From assembly GCA_964613035.1 (NCBI GenBank), contig CAZTFQ010000015.1, positions 1 to 44,132 of the forward strand: 44,132 nucleotides of DNA. The letters run 5' to 3'. A model generated the notes under the pieces. The model made no database searches. It was not told the origin of the DNA and worked only from the letters and a program-made list of their open reading frames with translations. This document shows positions 31,745-39,836 of this stretch, piece after piece. Every line of letters begins with the position of its first letter. Position 1 is the stretch's first letter. The DNA is from CAVIQK01 sp964613035 (GTDB taxonomy: Bacteria > Bacillota > Clostridia > Christensenellales > DTU072). The position numbers and the translations under genes are program-made.

Positions 31745-31784
31745 AAAAAAACAAAACGAACTTTGATTCCTCAAGGTTCGTTTT
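31745..31784. terminator. Bidirectional terminator (tRNA unit and GNAT gene)
   Basis: AAAACGAACTTTGA, loop TTCC, TCAAGGTTCGTTTT: a 14-bp stem with one wobble, flanked by an A run on the left and TTTTATTCTT on the right. On the minus strand it ends the tRNA-Cys/tRNA-Leu transcript with TTTTGTTTTTTT; on the plus strand it can end the GNAT transcript. Confidence 0.88.
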
Positions 31785-31793
31785 ATTCTTGTA

Positions 31794-31880
31794 TGGTGCC
31801 GATGATCGGGGTCGAACCGATACGGTGTTGCCACCGAGGGATTTTAAGTCCCTTGCGTCTGCCTATTCCGCCACATCGGC
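31794..31880 (-). tRNA. tRNA-Leu (UAA)
   Basis: The minus strand has acceptor GCCGATG paired with CATCGGC, a D-arm GGCGGAATAGGCAGACGC typical of Leu, anticodon loop CUUAAAA (anticodon UAA), a long variable arm of type II tRNAs, T-loop GGTTCGACCC and an encoded CCA. 87 nt in total. Confidence 0.95.
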
Positions 31881-31890
31881 AAAAAATTTT

Positions 31891-31912
31891 TACCCCGAAC
31901 GAAGTCGGGGTA
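31891..31912. repeat. Hairpin between tRNA-Cys and tRNA-Leu
   Basis: TACCCCGA, six bases, TCGGGGTA: a perfect 8-bp stem in the 37-nt spacer. On the minus strand it is followed by A5T6, so it could weaken read-through into tRNA-Leu or mark a processing site. Confidence 0.6.
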
Positions 31913-31917
31913 ACTTC

Positions 31918-31992
31918 TGGAGGCACCACCCAGATTCGAACCGGGGAATAAAGGTTTTGCAGACCTGTGCCTTACCACTTGGCTATGGTGCC
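31918..31992 (-). tRNA. tRNA-Cys (GCA)
   Basis: The minus strand has acceptor GGCACCA, D-loop AGCCAAGTGGTAAGGCA, anticodon loop CUGCAAA (anticodon GCA, cysteine), T-loop GGTTCGAATC, discriminator U and an encoded CCA; 75 nt. It is the first gene of the tRNA-Cys/tRNA-Leu unit. Confidence 0.95.
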
Positions 31993-32010
31993 GTCTCCAT
32001 TTGTATTAGC

Positions 32011-32039
32011 ATTATAACAAGTAAATCATTTTTTTGCAA
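32011..32039 (-). promoter_or_regulatory. Promoter of the tRNA-Cys/tRNA-Leu unit
   Basis: Minus strand: TTGCAA (32034-32039), 17 nt, perfect TATAAT (32011-32016), about 19 nt upstream of tRNA-Cys. Confidence 0.78.
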
Positions 32040-32114
32040 CGATTTTTTTTCATTTATAAATATTATATGTCTCTTTTCTAAAAATCGTTACGAGAATCGG
32101 CGTCTAAACGGCTA

Positions 32115-34031
32115 TTATCTGACGACGACTCCTTCTATCTCCGCGGCGAGTTTTAATTCTTCCATCGTGAGGGGAGGCAGAGTTTTATCGGAACCGGACT
32201 GTCTCAGACCGAATATTTCTCCCGCACCGCGATTGTCGTAATCGAGAGCGGCTATATCCGCACCGCGAGAGAGTGTGGAAAATATACGAAGGCGCTCTTT
32301 TGCTTCCCCATCTTTTTCCGTATATAAAAAGCATTCCGAGTTCTGTCCCTGTCGTCCGATTCTTCCTCTGAGCTGATGAAGGGCGGCAAGACCGAACCTG
32401 TCAGCGTGCATAACGACGAGCACGCCTGCTTCCGGCACGTCTATGCCTACTTCCACTATGCTGGTAGAAACGAGAACGTTGATAGAGCCGTCTTTAAAAT
32501 TCTTGATAACGTCTTCTTTTTCCGAGTCGGACAATCTGCCATGAAGACACCCCGCACGTACTCCGTCGAGGGAACACGCTTCTTTATAGACGTCCTTCAC
32601 TCCGGACAAAACCGCTCCTTCCATATCTTCTATGGCGGGAGCGACAATGAATATCTTATCTCCGCCGAGAGCCTTTTTAGAGACATAATTAAAAAGACCT
32701 AATTCCTTGTCTCTACCGACGACGTAAGTTTTTACGCTGCGCTCGGAGTGCCCTTCGATGAAATAGACGTCCGTACATCCGAAATAAATCAAAGAGAGCG
32801 ATCTGGGGATAGGCGTCGCAGTCAGGCTGAGAGTATCGATATCCGAAAATCTCTCGGCAAGCTTTTCCCTATCCTTAATACCGAACTTATGCTGCTCGTC
32901 TATGACGAGAAAGGAAAGATTTTTCCATTCTATTTTTTGAGACAATAAAGATTGAGTGCCTATCACGACGTCTACGTCGCCGTTTTTAATAGACTCCGAG
33001 ACGATTTTTTTCTCGGCGGAAGAGAGAGACGCCGTCAATAGAGCCGTCTTCAATCCGAGAGAACCGAACAATTCCGTAGCGGTCTCGTGATGCTGAGAGG
33101 CAAGTATCGTCGTGGGGGACAAAATCGCGGTCTGATATCCGTTAAGCTTGGCAAAGTAAGCGAGTATCAAGGCGACTATCGTCTTGCCGCTGCCGACGTC
33201 GCCTTCCAAAAGGGCATTGAGAGGCGCGTCACTCTTCAACTTCTCGATAATAGACGTTATCGCCGCCTGTTGAGAAGGCGTCAACGAAAACGGAACGGAT
33301 TCCGTTACTCGTCGTAACTCGATATCAAAATCGCAATAGTCGTTGGACTTAATCCTTGGCACGGAAGAACGTTCTTCGTTATAACGACGAATCGTCCTCA
33401 CGGCTTGTTCTATATATAATCTTCTCCTTGCGGCTTTACCCTCCTCGACGGACGATGGGCAATGAGCTTTCAGGAGAGCTTCGTGCAAAGGCAATAAGTT
33501 ATATTTTGTTTCTATGGCTACAGAAACAAAGCTGGTAGGATTATAGATTGCCAATAAATTTTTAATTATCGACGACAGCGTAGACTGAGGCAACTTACCT
33601 CTCGCGCGATACAACGGGCGTATCCCGCGGAGATTTTTTATTTCTACGGTCTTTTCGAAAGCGGGATTGACGAGTCTGTATCCGTCGTCGTAGGACAGCT
33701 TACCGTACACCGTAACGGTCTCGCCTCTTTTTAAGACTTTAGAGACGTAGGGCAAATTATAAAAAACGAGTTTTATCTTAAATCCGTCCGTCGACATTCC
33801 GTAGGCTATCGTAAAATTGAGTTTGCCTTTTTTTACGAAAGGTTTCACCTCGGTAAGATTGAGTTTCAACAAAACGAAATCTCCGACGCCCGCTTCGAAA
33901 AGCACGGTCGGTGAAGACAAATCCAAATATTCCGCAGGCGCGAAAAAAGCGAGATCGTCCTCGCTTTCTATTCCTATCGCATTGAGAGATTTTTCAATCT
34001 TCTCGCCGACGCCCTTAATATCTCTGAGCAT
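32115..34031 (-). CDS. recG: ATP-dependent DNA helicase RecG
   Basis: A 638-residue branched-DNA translocase that reverses stalled replication forks and processes Holliday junctions. The N-terminal wedge/OB domain covers about 55-150. The SF2 helicase core has Walker A LLEGDVGSGKT, the DEQH box (VIDEQHKFG), motif III TATPIPRSL, and motifs V and VI in STSIVEVGIDVPEA and HQLRGRIGRQGQ. It is slightly shorter than the 680-690 residues of most RecG proteins, with a compact N-terminus. Its ATG overlaps the yloV stop codon by 1 nt (TAATG), so the two are translationally coupled. Confidence 0.96.
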   Translation of the reverse strand: MLRDIKGVGEKIEKSLNAIGIESEDDLAFFAPAEYLDLSSPTVLFEAGVGDFVLLKLNLTEVKPFVKKGKLNFTIAYGMSTDGFKIKLVFYNLPYVSKVLKRGETVTVYGKLSYDDGYRLVNPAFEKTVEIKNLRGIRPLYRARGKLPQSTLSSIIKNLLAIYNPTSFVSVAIETKYNLLPLHEALLKAHCPSSVEEGKAARRRLYIEQAVRTIRRYNEERSSVPRIKSNDYCDFDIELRRVTESVPFSLTPSQQAAITSIIEKLKSDAPLNALLEGDVGSGKTIVALILAYFAKLNGYQTAILSPTTILASQHHETATELFGSLGLKTALLTASLSSAEKKIVSESIKNGDVDVVIGTQSLLSQKIEWKNLSFLVIDEQHKFGIKDREKLAERFSDIDTLSLTATPIPRSLSLIYFGCTDVYFIEGHSERSVKTYVVGRDKELGLFNYVSKKALGGDKIFIVAPAIEDMEGAVLSGVKDVYKEACSLDGVRAGCLHGRLSDSEKEDVIKNFKDGSINVLVSTSIVEVGIDVPEAGVLVVMHADRFGLAALHQLRGRIGRQGQNSECFLYTEKDGEAKERLRIFSTLSRGADIAALDYDNRGAGEIFGLRQSGSDKTLPPLTMEELKLAAEIEGVVVR

Positions 34032-35668
34032 TATTCTACCGCTATAAGATAAGGATAATACGGCTGACCGCCTCTGACCGCCATGACGTCCACGTCGGAA
34101 AAATCATTCTGTAATCTTTCCGCAAGAGCGTCCGCTACATCTGACGTGGAATCTTCACCGTAATATAGCGTGACAACGGTGCTATCGTCGCCGATAAGTT
34201 TATCTACCACTTGATAAGCGACTTCTTCGGGAGACGAGCCCTGAGCAATGATATTCTTCTCGATACCGATCACGTCGCCTTCTTTAAGATCGAATCCGTC
34301 CAGATTGACGTCTCGGACCGCGGTGGTAATCTGACCGGTCTTGACTCTGGAGGCGGCTTTTTGCATTTCATAAGTATTAGTCTCTACGTCTCCGTCGGGA
34401 TCGAACGCAATCGACGCGGAAATTCCTTCCGGGACGGAAGTCGTGGCTATGACGACTACGTTACGCGTAGCAAGACCTATTGCCTGTTCCGCAGCGAGTA
34501 TTATGTTTTTGTTATCGGGTAAAACGAAGACCGTCTCCGCGTTGACGCCGTTGACCGCTTCTACCAAATCCGTCACGGAGGTATTCATTGTCTGCCCGCC
34601 GGCGACGACTTTATCTACGCCGAGTTCCTTAAAGAGCTCCGTCAAACCGTCTCCGCAGGATACGGCGACTATACCCATTTTTTTCTTAGGGAGACTCTCT
34701 TGCATACGCTTAATCTCACGGTTTTGCTCAAGCATATTCTCGATTTTCAATTTATCGAGCTCGCCCAGTTGAAGACCGTACTGAAGCGCGAGATTGGGTT
34801 GATTGGTATGGACGTGGACTTTAACCATCTCGAGATCGCCGACCACGATAACGCAATCGCCTATCTCCATAAGACGGTCTCTAAGTCGGTCGATATCGGA
34901 AGTCATCGCGTTTTCTCTTAAATTGATAACGAAAAATTCCGTACAATACGCGAAAGTGATATCGTCGAGATTATGGACGTCGGCAATGAATGCCTGCTGA
35001 ACGGGAGCTTGAGGTTTAATCTCAACTTCTGTATCTATGGATACAATTTCTTCTCCGATCATGGCTTTCCTCATGCCTTCTAACAAGAACACGAGACCTT
35101 GACCGCCTGCGTCGACCACGCCGGCTTGTTTTAGTACGGGAAGAAGATTGGGAGTCTCCGCAAGGACCTCGTTGGCTTTAACGATAACCTTGTCGAAGAA
35201 TTTAACGAAGTCCGAGACTCTGCCGGACGTTTTTACGGCAAAGTCCCCCACCATTCTTATAACAGTGAGAATAGTGCCTTCTTTAGGCTTAATAACCGCG
35301 TCGTAGGCTTTATCGGATCCGTTCTTAAGAGCCTGAGCGAAAACTTTGGTCGTGATATCGGAATTATCGATAAAAGTTTCGCCGATTCCTTTCAAAATCT
35401 GCGATAAAATAACACCGCTGTTACCGCGGGCGCCTTTTAACGAGCCCTTGGAAAACGCCGTAGAAATGTCGGCAATGGTAGCGTTATCGTCCAAATCGTC
35501 CAAAAATTTAATTGCAGAGCCCATAGTGAGCCCCATATTAACGCCCGTGTCTCCGTCCGGGACGGGGAAAACGTTGAGCGCGTTAAGTTTTTCTTTATTT
35601 AAGTTGAGATATGCGTATCCGCCTCTGATCATACGGAGAAGCAAATCTCTGTCTATTATATTCAACAT
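34031..35668 (-). CDS. yloV: DAK2-domain protein YloV (FakA-like fatty acid kinase subunit)
   Basis: A 545-residue protein of the YloV/FakA family. The N-terminal DAK2 ATP-binding domain (about 1-200) shows LNVFPVPDGDTGVNM and SLKGARGNSGVILSQIL, with the aspartates that bind magnesium-ATP. The central and C-terminal domains (about 240-545) match the family, including GVVDAGGQGLV at the junction. FakA phosphorylates exogenous fatty acids bound by FakB (DegV family) for phospholipid synthesis; no fakB is seen here. It lies between yloU and recG, as in B. subtilis and many Bacillota. Confidence 0.93.
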   Translation of the reverse strand: MLNIIDRDLLLRMIRGGYAYLNLNKEKLNALNVFPVPDGDTGVNMGLTMGSAIKFLDDLDDNATIADISTAFSKGSLKGARGNSGVILSQILKGIGETFIDNSDITTKVFAQALKNGSDKAYDAVIKPKEGTILTVIRMVGDFAVKTSGRVSDFVKFFDKVIVKANEVLAETPNLLPVLKQAGVVDAGGQGLVFLLEGMRKAMIGEEIVSIDTEVEIKPQAPVQQAFIADVHNLDDITFAYCTEFFVINLRENAMTSDIDRLRDRLMEIGDCVIVVGDLEMVKVHVHTNQPNLALQYGLQLGELDKLKIENMLEQNREIKRMQESLPKKKMGIVAVSCGDGLTELFKELGVDKVVAGGQTMNTSVTDLVEAVNGVNAETVFVLPDNKNIILAAEQAIGLATRNVVVIATTSVPEGISASIAFDPDGDVETNTYEMQKAASRVKTGQITTAVRDVNLDGFDLKEGDVIGIEKNIIAQGSSPEEVAYQVVDKLIGDDSTVVTLYYGEDSTSDVADALAERLQNDFSDVDVMAVRGGQPYYPYLIAVE

Positions 35669-35718
35669 AACTAACCTCGTAAGTTTTCGGCGATAGAGAT
35701 TAGTATCTTATTCTACCG

Positions 35719-36069
35719 CTAAATTTTTTCACCTACTACGTGAGCCGTGACCGATTTTACGCGCATTCCGGAGAATTTTTCCACGTTATAAGCAATCGTC
35801 GATTCCAACGATTCTTTAACGGCGTCTTTATTAACGCCTTCTTTTAGGACAACGTAAACATCTATATAAACGCGATTATCGGTAGTAACCAATTTAATAC
35901 CCTTCGTAGCGGGTTCTTTATTAAACAGCATCAGTATACTATCGCTCAAATGTATAGGAACGAGAGACGCGACCCCGTAACACTCGGACGCGACTCTCGA
36001 AGCAAGTTTGGCAATAACGTCGCCTGAAATTGTAATTTTTCCATATTTCGTGGCGGTCGAAAGCGACAT
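35719..36069 (-). CDS. yloU: Asp23/Gls24 family protein YloU
   Basis: A 116-residue protein of the Asp23/Gls24 (DUF322) family. Seen are GKITISGDVIAKLASRVASECYGV at the N-terminus and YIDVYVVLKEGVN leading to VKSVTAHVVGEKI at the C-terminus. Members are membrane-associated or envelope-stress proteins; YloU is a conserved neighbour of YloV/FakA. It is the first gene of the yloU-yloV-recG unit and diverges from rpmB. Confidence 0.93.
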   Translation of the reverse strand: MSLSTATKYGKITISGDVIAKLASRVASECYGVASLVPIHLSDSILMLFNKEPATKGIKLVTTDNRVYIDVYVVLKEGVNKDAVKESLESTIAYNVEKFSGMRVKSVTAHVVGEKI

Positions 36070-36110
36070 ATACTCTCCTCATAAATGACGATGACACCGT
36101 TTATATACTT

Positions 36111-36139
36111 ATATTACCTTATAATAAGAAAACTTTCAA
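36111..36139 (-). promoter_or_regulatory. Promoter of yloU-yloV-recG
   Basis: Minus strand: TTGAAA (36134-36139), 17 nt, TAATAT (36111-36116), about 40 nt upstream of the yloU start. Confidence 0.7.
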
Positions 36140-36168
36140 GTAAAATTTATTTTTTTATCTAAAAAGTG

Positions 36169-36197
36169 TTGCGTTAAAGCAAAATAAATGATAAAAT
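36169..36197 (+). promoter_or_regulatory. Promoter of rpmB
   Basis: TTGCGT (36169-36174), 17 nt, TAAAAT (36192-36197), followed by an SD AAGGAGG. It diverges from the yloU promoter. Confidence 0.7.
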
Positions 36198-36224
36198 GCT
36201 TGCGTAACTCAAGGAGGTATAAGT

Positions 36225-36413
36225 ATGTCTAAAGTATGTTATGTTTGCGGTAAGGGCCGTATGAGCGGAAATAAAGTAAGTCATAGTAACATCAAATCCA
36301 GAAAATCCTGGGGCGCCAACGTCCAAAAAGTCCAAATCGAGACCGAGCACGGTGCCGAAAGACAATACGTTTGCACGCGTTGCCTGCGTACCATGAAAAA
36401 AGACGAGCAATAA
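36225..36413 (+). CDS. rpmB: 50S ribosomal protein L28, zinc-binding form
   Basis: The protein has 62 residues, the normal size for bL28. CYVCGKG (Cys5, Cys8) and YVCTRCLR (Cys50, Cys53) give four cysteines, the zinc-ribbon (C+) form of L28 rather than the cysteine-free paralogue. The internal SGNKVSHSNIKSRKSW is the family's rRNA-binding segment. Start with AAGGAGG. A terminator follows within 50 nt, and the spoVM-like ORF comes next on the same strand. Confidence 0.97.
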   Translation: MSKVCYVCGKGRMSGNKVSHSNIKSRKSWGANVQKVQIETEHGAERQYVCTRCLRTMKKDEQ

Positions 36414-36436
36414 TCGTCTCTTTTATCAAAAAAATC

Positions 36437-36462
36437 GACCGTCGAGCGACGGTCTTTTTTTT
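36437..36462 (+). terminator. Rho-independent terminator of rpmB
   Basis: GACCGTC, GAGC, GACGGTC, then eight T. Perfect 7-bp GC-rich stem. Confidence 0.92.
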
Positions 36463-36514
36463 GTTCTTTTCACCTCTTACCGCTCAACTTCATATACTGA
36501 GGTAAGGAGGTCCG

Positions 36515-36586
36515 ATGAAAATTATATGCGTTACTTGCCCTAAAATATTACGTCCGATAGTTAAAAAGATTGTAGATACACAGTAA
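36515..36586 (+). CDS. spoVM: SpoVM-like spore morphogenetic micropeptide
   Basis: A 23-residue ORF reading MKIICVTCPKILRPIVKKI then VDTQ, with a near-perfect SD (AAGGAGG, 5 nt from the ATG). B. subtilis SpoVM has 26 residues with an amphipathic helix that recognises the convex forespore membrane and anchors SpoIVA. Shared pattern: MK start, Pro9, Lys10, Leu12, Ile15, Val16 and a basic residue at 17, with alternating hydrophobic and basic positions. The place, beside rpmB and yloU-yloV-recG, matches B. subtilis, where spoVM neighbours rpmB. Cys5 and Cys8 are unusual. A CATATACT hexamer-like element (36491-36498) resembles a sigma-E -10 box, but I find no good -35. It is too short for normal gene calling. 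Confidence 0.75.
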   Translation: MKIICVTCPKILRPIVKKIVDTQ

Positions 36587-36588
36587 TA

Positions 36589-36602
36589 GTAGCTATAGCT
36601 AC
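36589..36602. repeat. 14-bp perfect palindrome between spoVM and lysA
   Basis: GTAGCTATAGCTAC lies between the convergent stop codons of spoVM (36586) and lysA (36607). It has no T-run, so it is not a clear terminator; it could stabilise 3' ends. Confidence 0.5.
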
Positions 36603-36606
36603 ATAA

Positions 36607-37860
36607 TTACTTGAATTCATCCATAAAATCAAAGGTCGCGAAATAGTCCGAAGGAGTCTCTTTTCTTCGGATCATTTTGACCGACCCGTCTTTCTTTAAG
36701 AGCAATTCCGCACTGCGCAGCTTACCGTTGTAATTATAACCCATGGAAAAGCCGTGCGCGCCGGCATCGTGGATGAAGAGGACGTCTCCGCGATCGATTT
36801 TAGGCAAAGGTCTGTCTATAGCGAACTTGTCGCTGTTTTCGCACAAAGAACCTACCACGTCGTACACTTCCGTACGAGGCGCGTTTTCTTTTCCGAGGAC
36901 GGTGATATGATGATATGCTCCGTATATCGCGGGGCGCATCAGATTGGCAGCGCAAGCGTCCACGCCGATATATTCTTTATAGATATGTTTTTCGTGAATG
37001 GCGGTCGTAATAAGCGCACCGTAGGGAGCGAGCATAAATCTACCCAGCTCGGTAAAAATTTTCAATTCTATTCCGCGTTTTTTCAACGTTTCGTCATAGA
37101 CGCGTTTTACGCCGTCGCCGATAATCTTAACGTCGTTGCCCTGTTGATCTTCACGATAAGCCACTCCTATTCCTCCGGAAAGATTTGCGAAGGTAAAGTC
37201 TGCCCCGGTCGCGTCTTTTAACTCGACTATAAGCTCAAAAATAACCTTGGCGAGCTCGGGATAGTACTCGTTGCCCAGAGTATTGGACGCAAGGAACGCG
37301 TGGACTCCGAATTCTTCCACGCCTAAGTCCATAAGGCGTTTCACCGCCTCGAGCATCTGAGGCTTAGTCAAACCGTATTTGGCATCCGCGGGGTTGCCCA
37401 TAATAAACGTGCCGATTTTAAAATCTCCGCCGGGGTTGTATCTCAAACAAATCTTTTTCGGAACGGACGCTACCTCTTGCAGATAATCGATATGAGTAAT
37501 ATCGTCCAAATTGATTATGGCGTCCAGTTCTCTTGCGAGAACGTATTCTTCTCCGCGAGTTTCGTTGGAAGAAAACATTATTTCGTCCCCTCTGAACCCG
37601 AGTTTTTCCGCCATCATAAGCTCCGTCAAGGACGAGCAATCCACTCCGCAGCCTTGCGCGCGGAGAATTTTCAATATCTCGGGATTAGGGGTAGCCTTGA
37701 CGGCAAAATACTCTTTGTATCCCTTATTCCAGGAAAACGCGGATATTACCCGCTCGGCGTTGTCGACGATGCCCTTTTCGTCATAGAGATAAAACGGAGT
37801 ATCGTAGGTCTTTTTTATTTCAAGTATCTTATCAAGTGAAACGAAAGGAATTTTTTTCAT
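36607..37860 (-). CDS. lysA: Diaminopimelate decarboxylase
   Basis: A 417-residue group IV PLP-dependent decarboxylase that converts meso-diaminopimelate to lysine. Seen: the PLP lysine in EYFAVKATPNP (about residue 54), GCGVDCSSLTEL, the glycine loop NLSGGIGVAY, ELGRFMLAPYGAL, and the active-site cysteine motif GSLCENSDKFA near residue 330, followed by DAGAHGFSMGYNYNG. The CENSD motif favours diaminopimelate over ornithine or arginine decarboxylases. It is convergent with spoVM; no lysine riboswitch is visible in the 66-bp upstream gap. Confidence 0.94.
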   Translation of the reverse strand: MKKIPFVSLDKILEIKKTYDTPFYLYDEKGIVDNAERVISAFSWNKGYKEYFAVKATPNPEILKILRAQGCGVDCSSLTELMMAEKLGFRGDEIMFSSNETRGEEYVLARELDAIINLDDITHIDYLQEVASVPKKICLRYNPGGDFKIGTFIMGNPADAKYGLTKPQMLEAVKRLMDLGVEEFGVHAFLASNTLGNEYYPELAKVIFELIVELKDATGADFTFANLSGGIGVAYREDQQGNDVKIIGDGVKRVYDETLKKRGIELKIFTELGRFMLAPYGALITTAIHEKHIYKEYIGVDACAANLMRPAIYGAYHHITVLGKENAPRTEVYDVVGSLCENSDKFAIDRPLPKIDRGDVLFIHDAGAHGFSMGYNYNGKLRSAELLLKKDGSVKMIRRKETPSDYFATFDFMDEFK

Positions 37861-37926
37861 AACAGTCCTTATTGAGTTTTTCTACAGTATATCAAAAATC
37901 GCGCCGACTTGGCAACAACACGACGG

Positions 37927-38664
37927 CTAATATAGAGATTTTTCCTCATCGGAAAACGTATCGGAAATATCTTTAACGTGAGCGCGAATATATCGATAAT
38001 CGTCTTTATATTCGTCGAATCCGCTCAATTCTCTTATAGACGACGGAGACTCGAAATATAGATACGTTCCCTTATAATTAACGACCGTACCGTCTTCTAT
38101 CCCTGCTCTACGCAACAATAGTCTTGCATAAAAAGGCGCCTCTTCCCCTATCATAAACTCGCATTTTTTGCCGTCTATTATCGCGGACTTCCACTTCTTA
38201 GAGATTCCGAAGCGTTTTTTAACGCGTTCCAGACTATATCCCAAGCTGATTTTAGCACCTTCGGTAGTACGTACGATTACGACCTTGAGCAAATCGAGTG
38301 CGTAGCCTAATACGGATATTGCGATAATGGCTATCGTCCAGCACAGCGACGCGAGATCTTTTTCGTCGAAATAGAAAATAACGGAGCCTATTAAAATAAA
38401 CAATTTAAGAACGTTGGCAACCAGTTTTAATATTTTCTTTATCTTTTTCCGACGTTTTTTTAATATTTTATTTTTATCTTCGTCGTCCGAAAACAGTATT
38501 GCCAACGAAAACGCCGCGTTGACGAGAGACGCGACCAGCATCAATTCCGACACGATTTTTATGCCTCTGCCTAAGACGACGTTAACGACGGTATATATTA
38601 CGTATACCGTCGTAAAAATTACAATTCTCGCCAGATTAAGTTTTTTGTACGTAGAAAGATACAT
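37927..38664 (-). CDS. Uncharacterised membrane protein, four helices
   Basis: A 245-residue protein with four predicted transmembrane helices (about 12-31, 38-58, 82-100, 106-126). A very basic cytoplasmic loop (KNKILKKRRKKIKKILK, about 64-80) lies between helices 2 and 3, and a soluble C-terminal domain of about 115 residues has short strands and ends in acidic residues. I do not recognise the family. It begins 1 nt after the stop codon of the DUF2804 gene, so the two are translationally coupled and probably function together. Start chosen at the ATG directly after that stop codon. Confidence 0.8.
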   Translation of the reverse strand: MYLSTYKKLNLARIVIFTTVYVIYTVVNVVLGRGIKIVSELMLVASLVNAAFSLAILFSDDEDKNKILKKRRKKIKKILKLVANVLKLFILIGSVIFYFDEKDLASLCWTIAIIAISVLGYALDLLKVVIVRTTEGAKISLGYSLERVKKRFGISKKWKSAIIDGKKCEFMIGEEAPFYARLLLRRAGIEDGTVVNYKGTYLYFESPSSIRELSGFDEYKDDYRYIRAHVKDISDTFSDEEKSLY

Positions 38665-38665
38665 C

Positions 38666-39694
38666 TCACCACTTATTGAAAACTTTTTCCGCGAATCCGA
38701 AAAAGTCTTTCAGCTCGATAACCGTTCCGTCGTCCAGGACGGCTTTTCCGTTGAATCTGCCGAAGACCTGATGTTGATCGCTGCAGAGCAATTTAAGATC
38801 CGTCTTAGACGCGCGATCGATGATCGGCAAAAACGTCGTCTCGAATCTTCCGTCGTCGGACGTAAAAGTCCAAGGCGACATATAATCTTCACGCCCGTCT
38901 ACGACGGGAATATTGAACGTAACGTTGCTTAATTTATGAGCCTTGCCCTTATAAAAAAGCATATTTTCGGAAGCCGCCGAAGTATCTCCGAATCCGTATC
39001 CGAGATTGAAGCCGAACCTCTCTCCGTCGATTAAGCCGGAGGCACTGCCCCAATACCAAGTGTTTTTATACGTCCAGACGCCGCGCCCCCAGTCCAGCAC
39101 GCCGAAAGAATCCGTCTTATCGAAAACGTATTCTTTATCGTCGAAAACGACTTTACCGGAAGCGGGCATACAATTAATCTTTTGGTTGTAATAAAAGGCT
39201 TTTTTATCATCGGCGTACGGGGTGGCAATTACCATAGACTCGTCGTCAAGCATATCGAGTTCTATCCGACCTTCTATCGGTTTTCCATCGCGAAAATCTT
39301 TCATAAAGAAGTCCAAAATTCTCTTTCCATCGACGATTTCAAACGACATACGATGTTTTTTGCACGAAGAATACACGTTACCGTTATCGGACGAGGAGGG
39401 GAAATTTTTCCGACCGAAGGTAAAAAACTGCATAGGGCTGGTGGTCTGTTCCCAAGAATTCTCGCCGAAATCCAGCAAGCTGATACTGTCCATACCCATG
39501 TACGAGTTATCCGCTATCGTCAAGGCAACGGCGTACTTGCCGTTGGTTATCAGATAATAGTCCCATTCTTTGATACGCAAAGGGCACGCGCGGATATCTT
39601 TTCTGTCATATTCGAGGAGCATTCTTTTCGAATAACCGGGCTCACGCAATTCACCGTTGAAGAGCAATCTTCCCCTTTTTGTAATCTCGTGCAT
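38666..39694 (-). CDS. DUF2804 family protein
   Basis: A 342-residue protein of the DUF2804 family, whose function is unknown. Family landmarks seen are the N-terminal GRLLFNGELREPGYS and LRIKEWDYYLI, the central FGVLDWGRGVWTYKNTWYWG (about 197-217) and GFNLGYGFGDTS, and the C-terminal HQVFGRFNGKAVLDDG. The predicted fold is all-beta and lipocalin-like, with no signal peptide. SD GGAGG with 5 nt spacing. Co-transcribed with the following membrane protein. Confidence 0.88.
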   Translation of the reverse strand: MHEITKRGRLLFNGELREPGYSKRMLLEYDRKDIRACPLRIKEWDYYLITNGKYAVALTIADNSYMGMDSISLLDFGENSWEQTTSPMQFFTFGRKNFPSSSDNGNVYSSCKKHRMSFEIVDGKRILDFFMKDFRDGKPIEGRIELDMLDDESMVIATPYADDKKAFYYNQKINCMPASGKVVFDDKEYVFDKTDSFGVLDWGRGVWTYKNTWYWGSASGLIDGERFGFNLGYGFGDTSAASENMLFYKGKAHKLSNVTFNIPVVDGREDYMSPWTFTSDDGRFETTFLPIIDRASKTDLKLLCSDQHQVFGRFNGKAVLDDGTVIELKDFFGFAEKVFNKW

Positions 39695-39798
39695 AAAAAC
39701 CTCCGTTCATGCCGCGATTAATTCGGCAATATGTATAACAAAACTTAACCGAACGAGGGCTTATAAAATCTCGCTTCGGCGAAACTTTCTACGATATT

Positions 39799-39826
39799 AT
39801 TGTACCAAAAGATAAAGATTTGTCAA
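39799..39826 (-). promoter_or_regulatory. Promoter of the DUF2804 unit
   Basis: Minus strand: perfect TTGACA (39821-39826), 16 nt, TACAAT (39799-39804), about 105 nt upstream of the DUF2804 start. The leader contains a small hairpin TTTCGC-CGAA-GCGAGA followed by TTTTATAA, which may be the MATE terminator or a leader attenuator. Confidence 0.7.
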
Positions 39827-39836
39827 TAGCTCGAGT

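Noticed and set aside
36491..36498. CATATACT upstream of spoVM as a sigma-E promoter
   Set aside because: It matches a sigma-E -10 box well, but no -35 is found at the right distance, so it is mentioned only as a hint.
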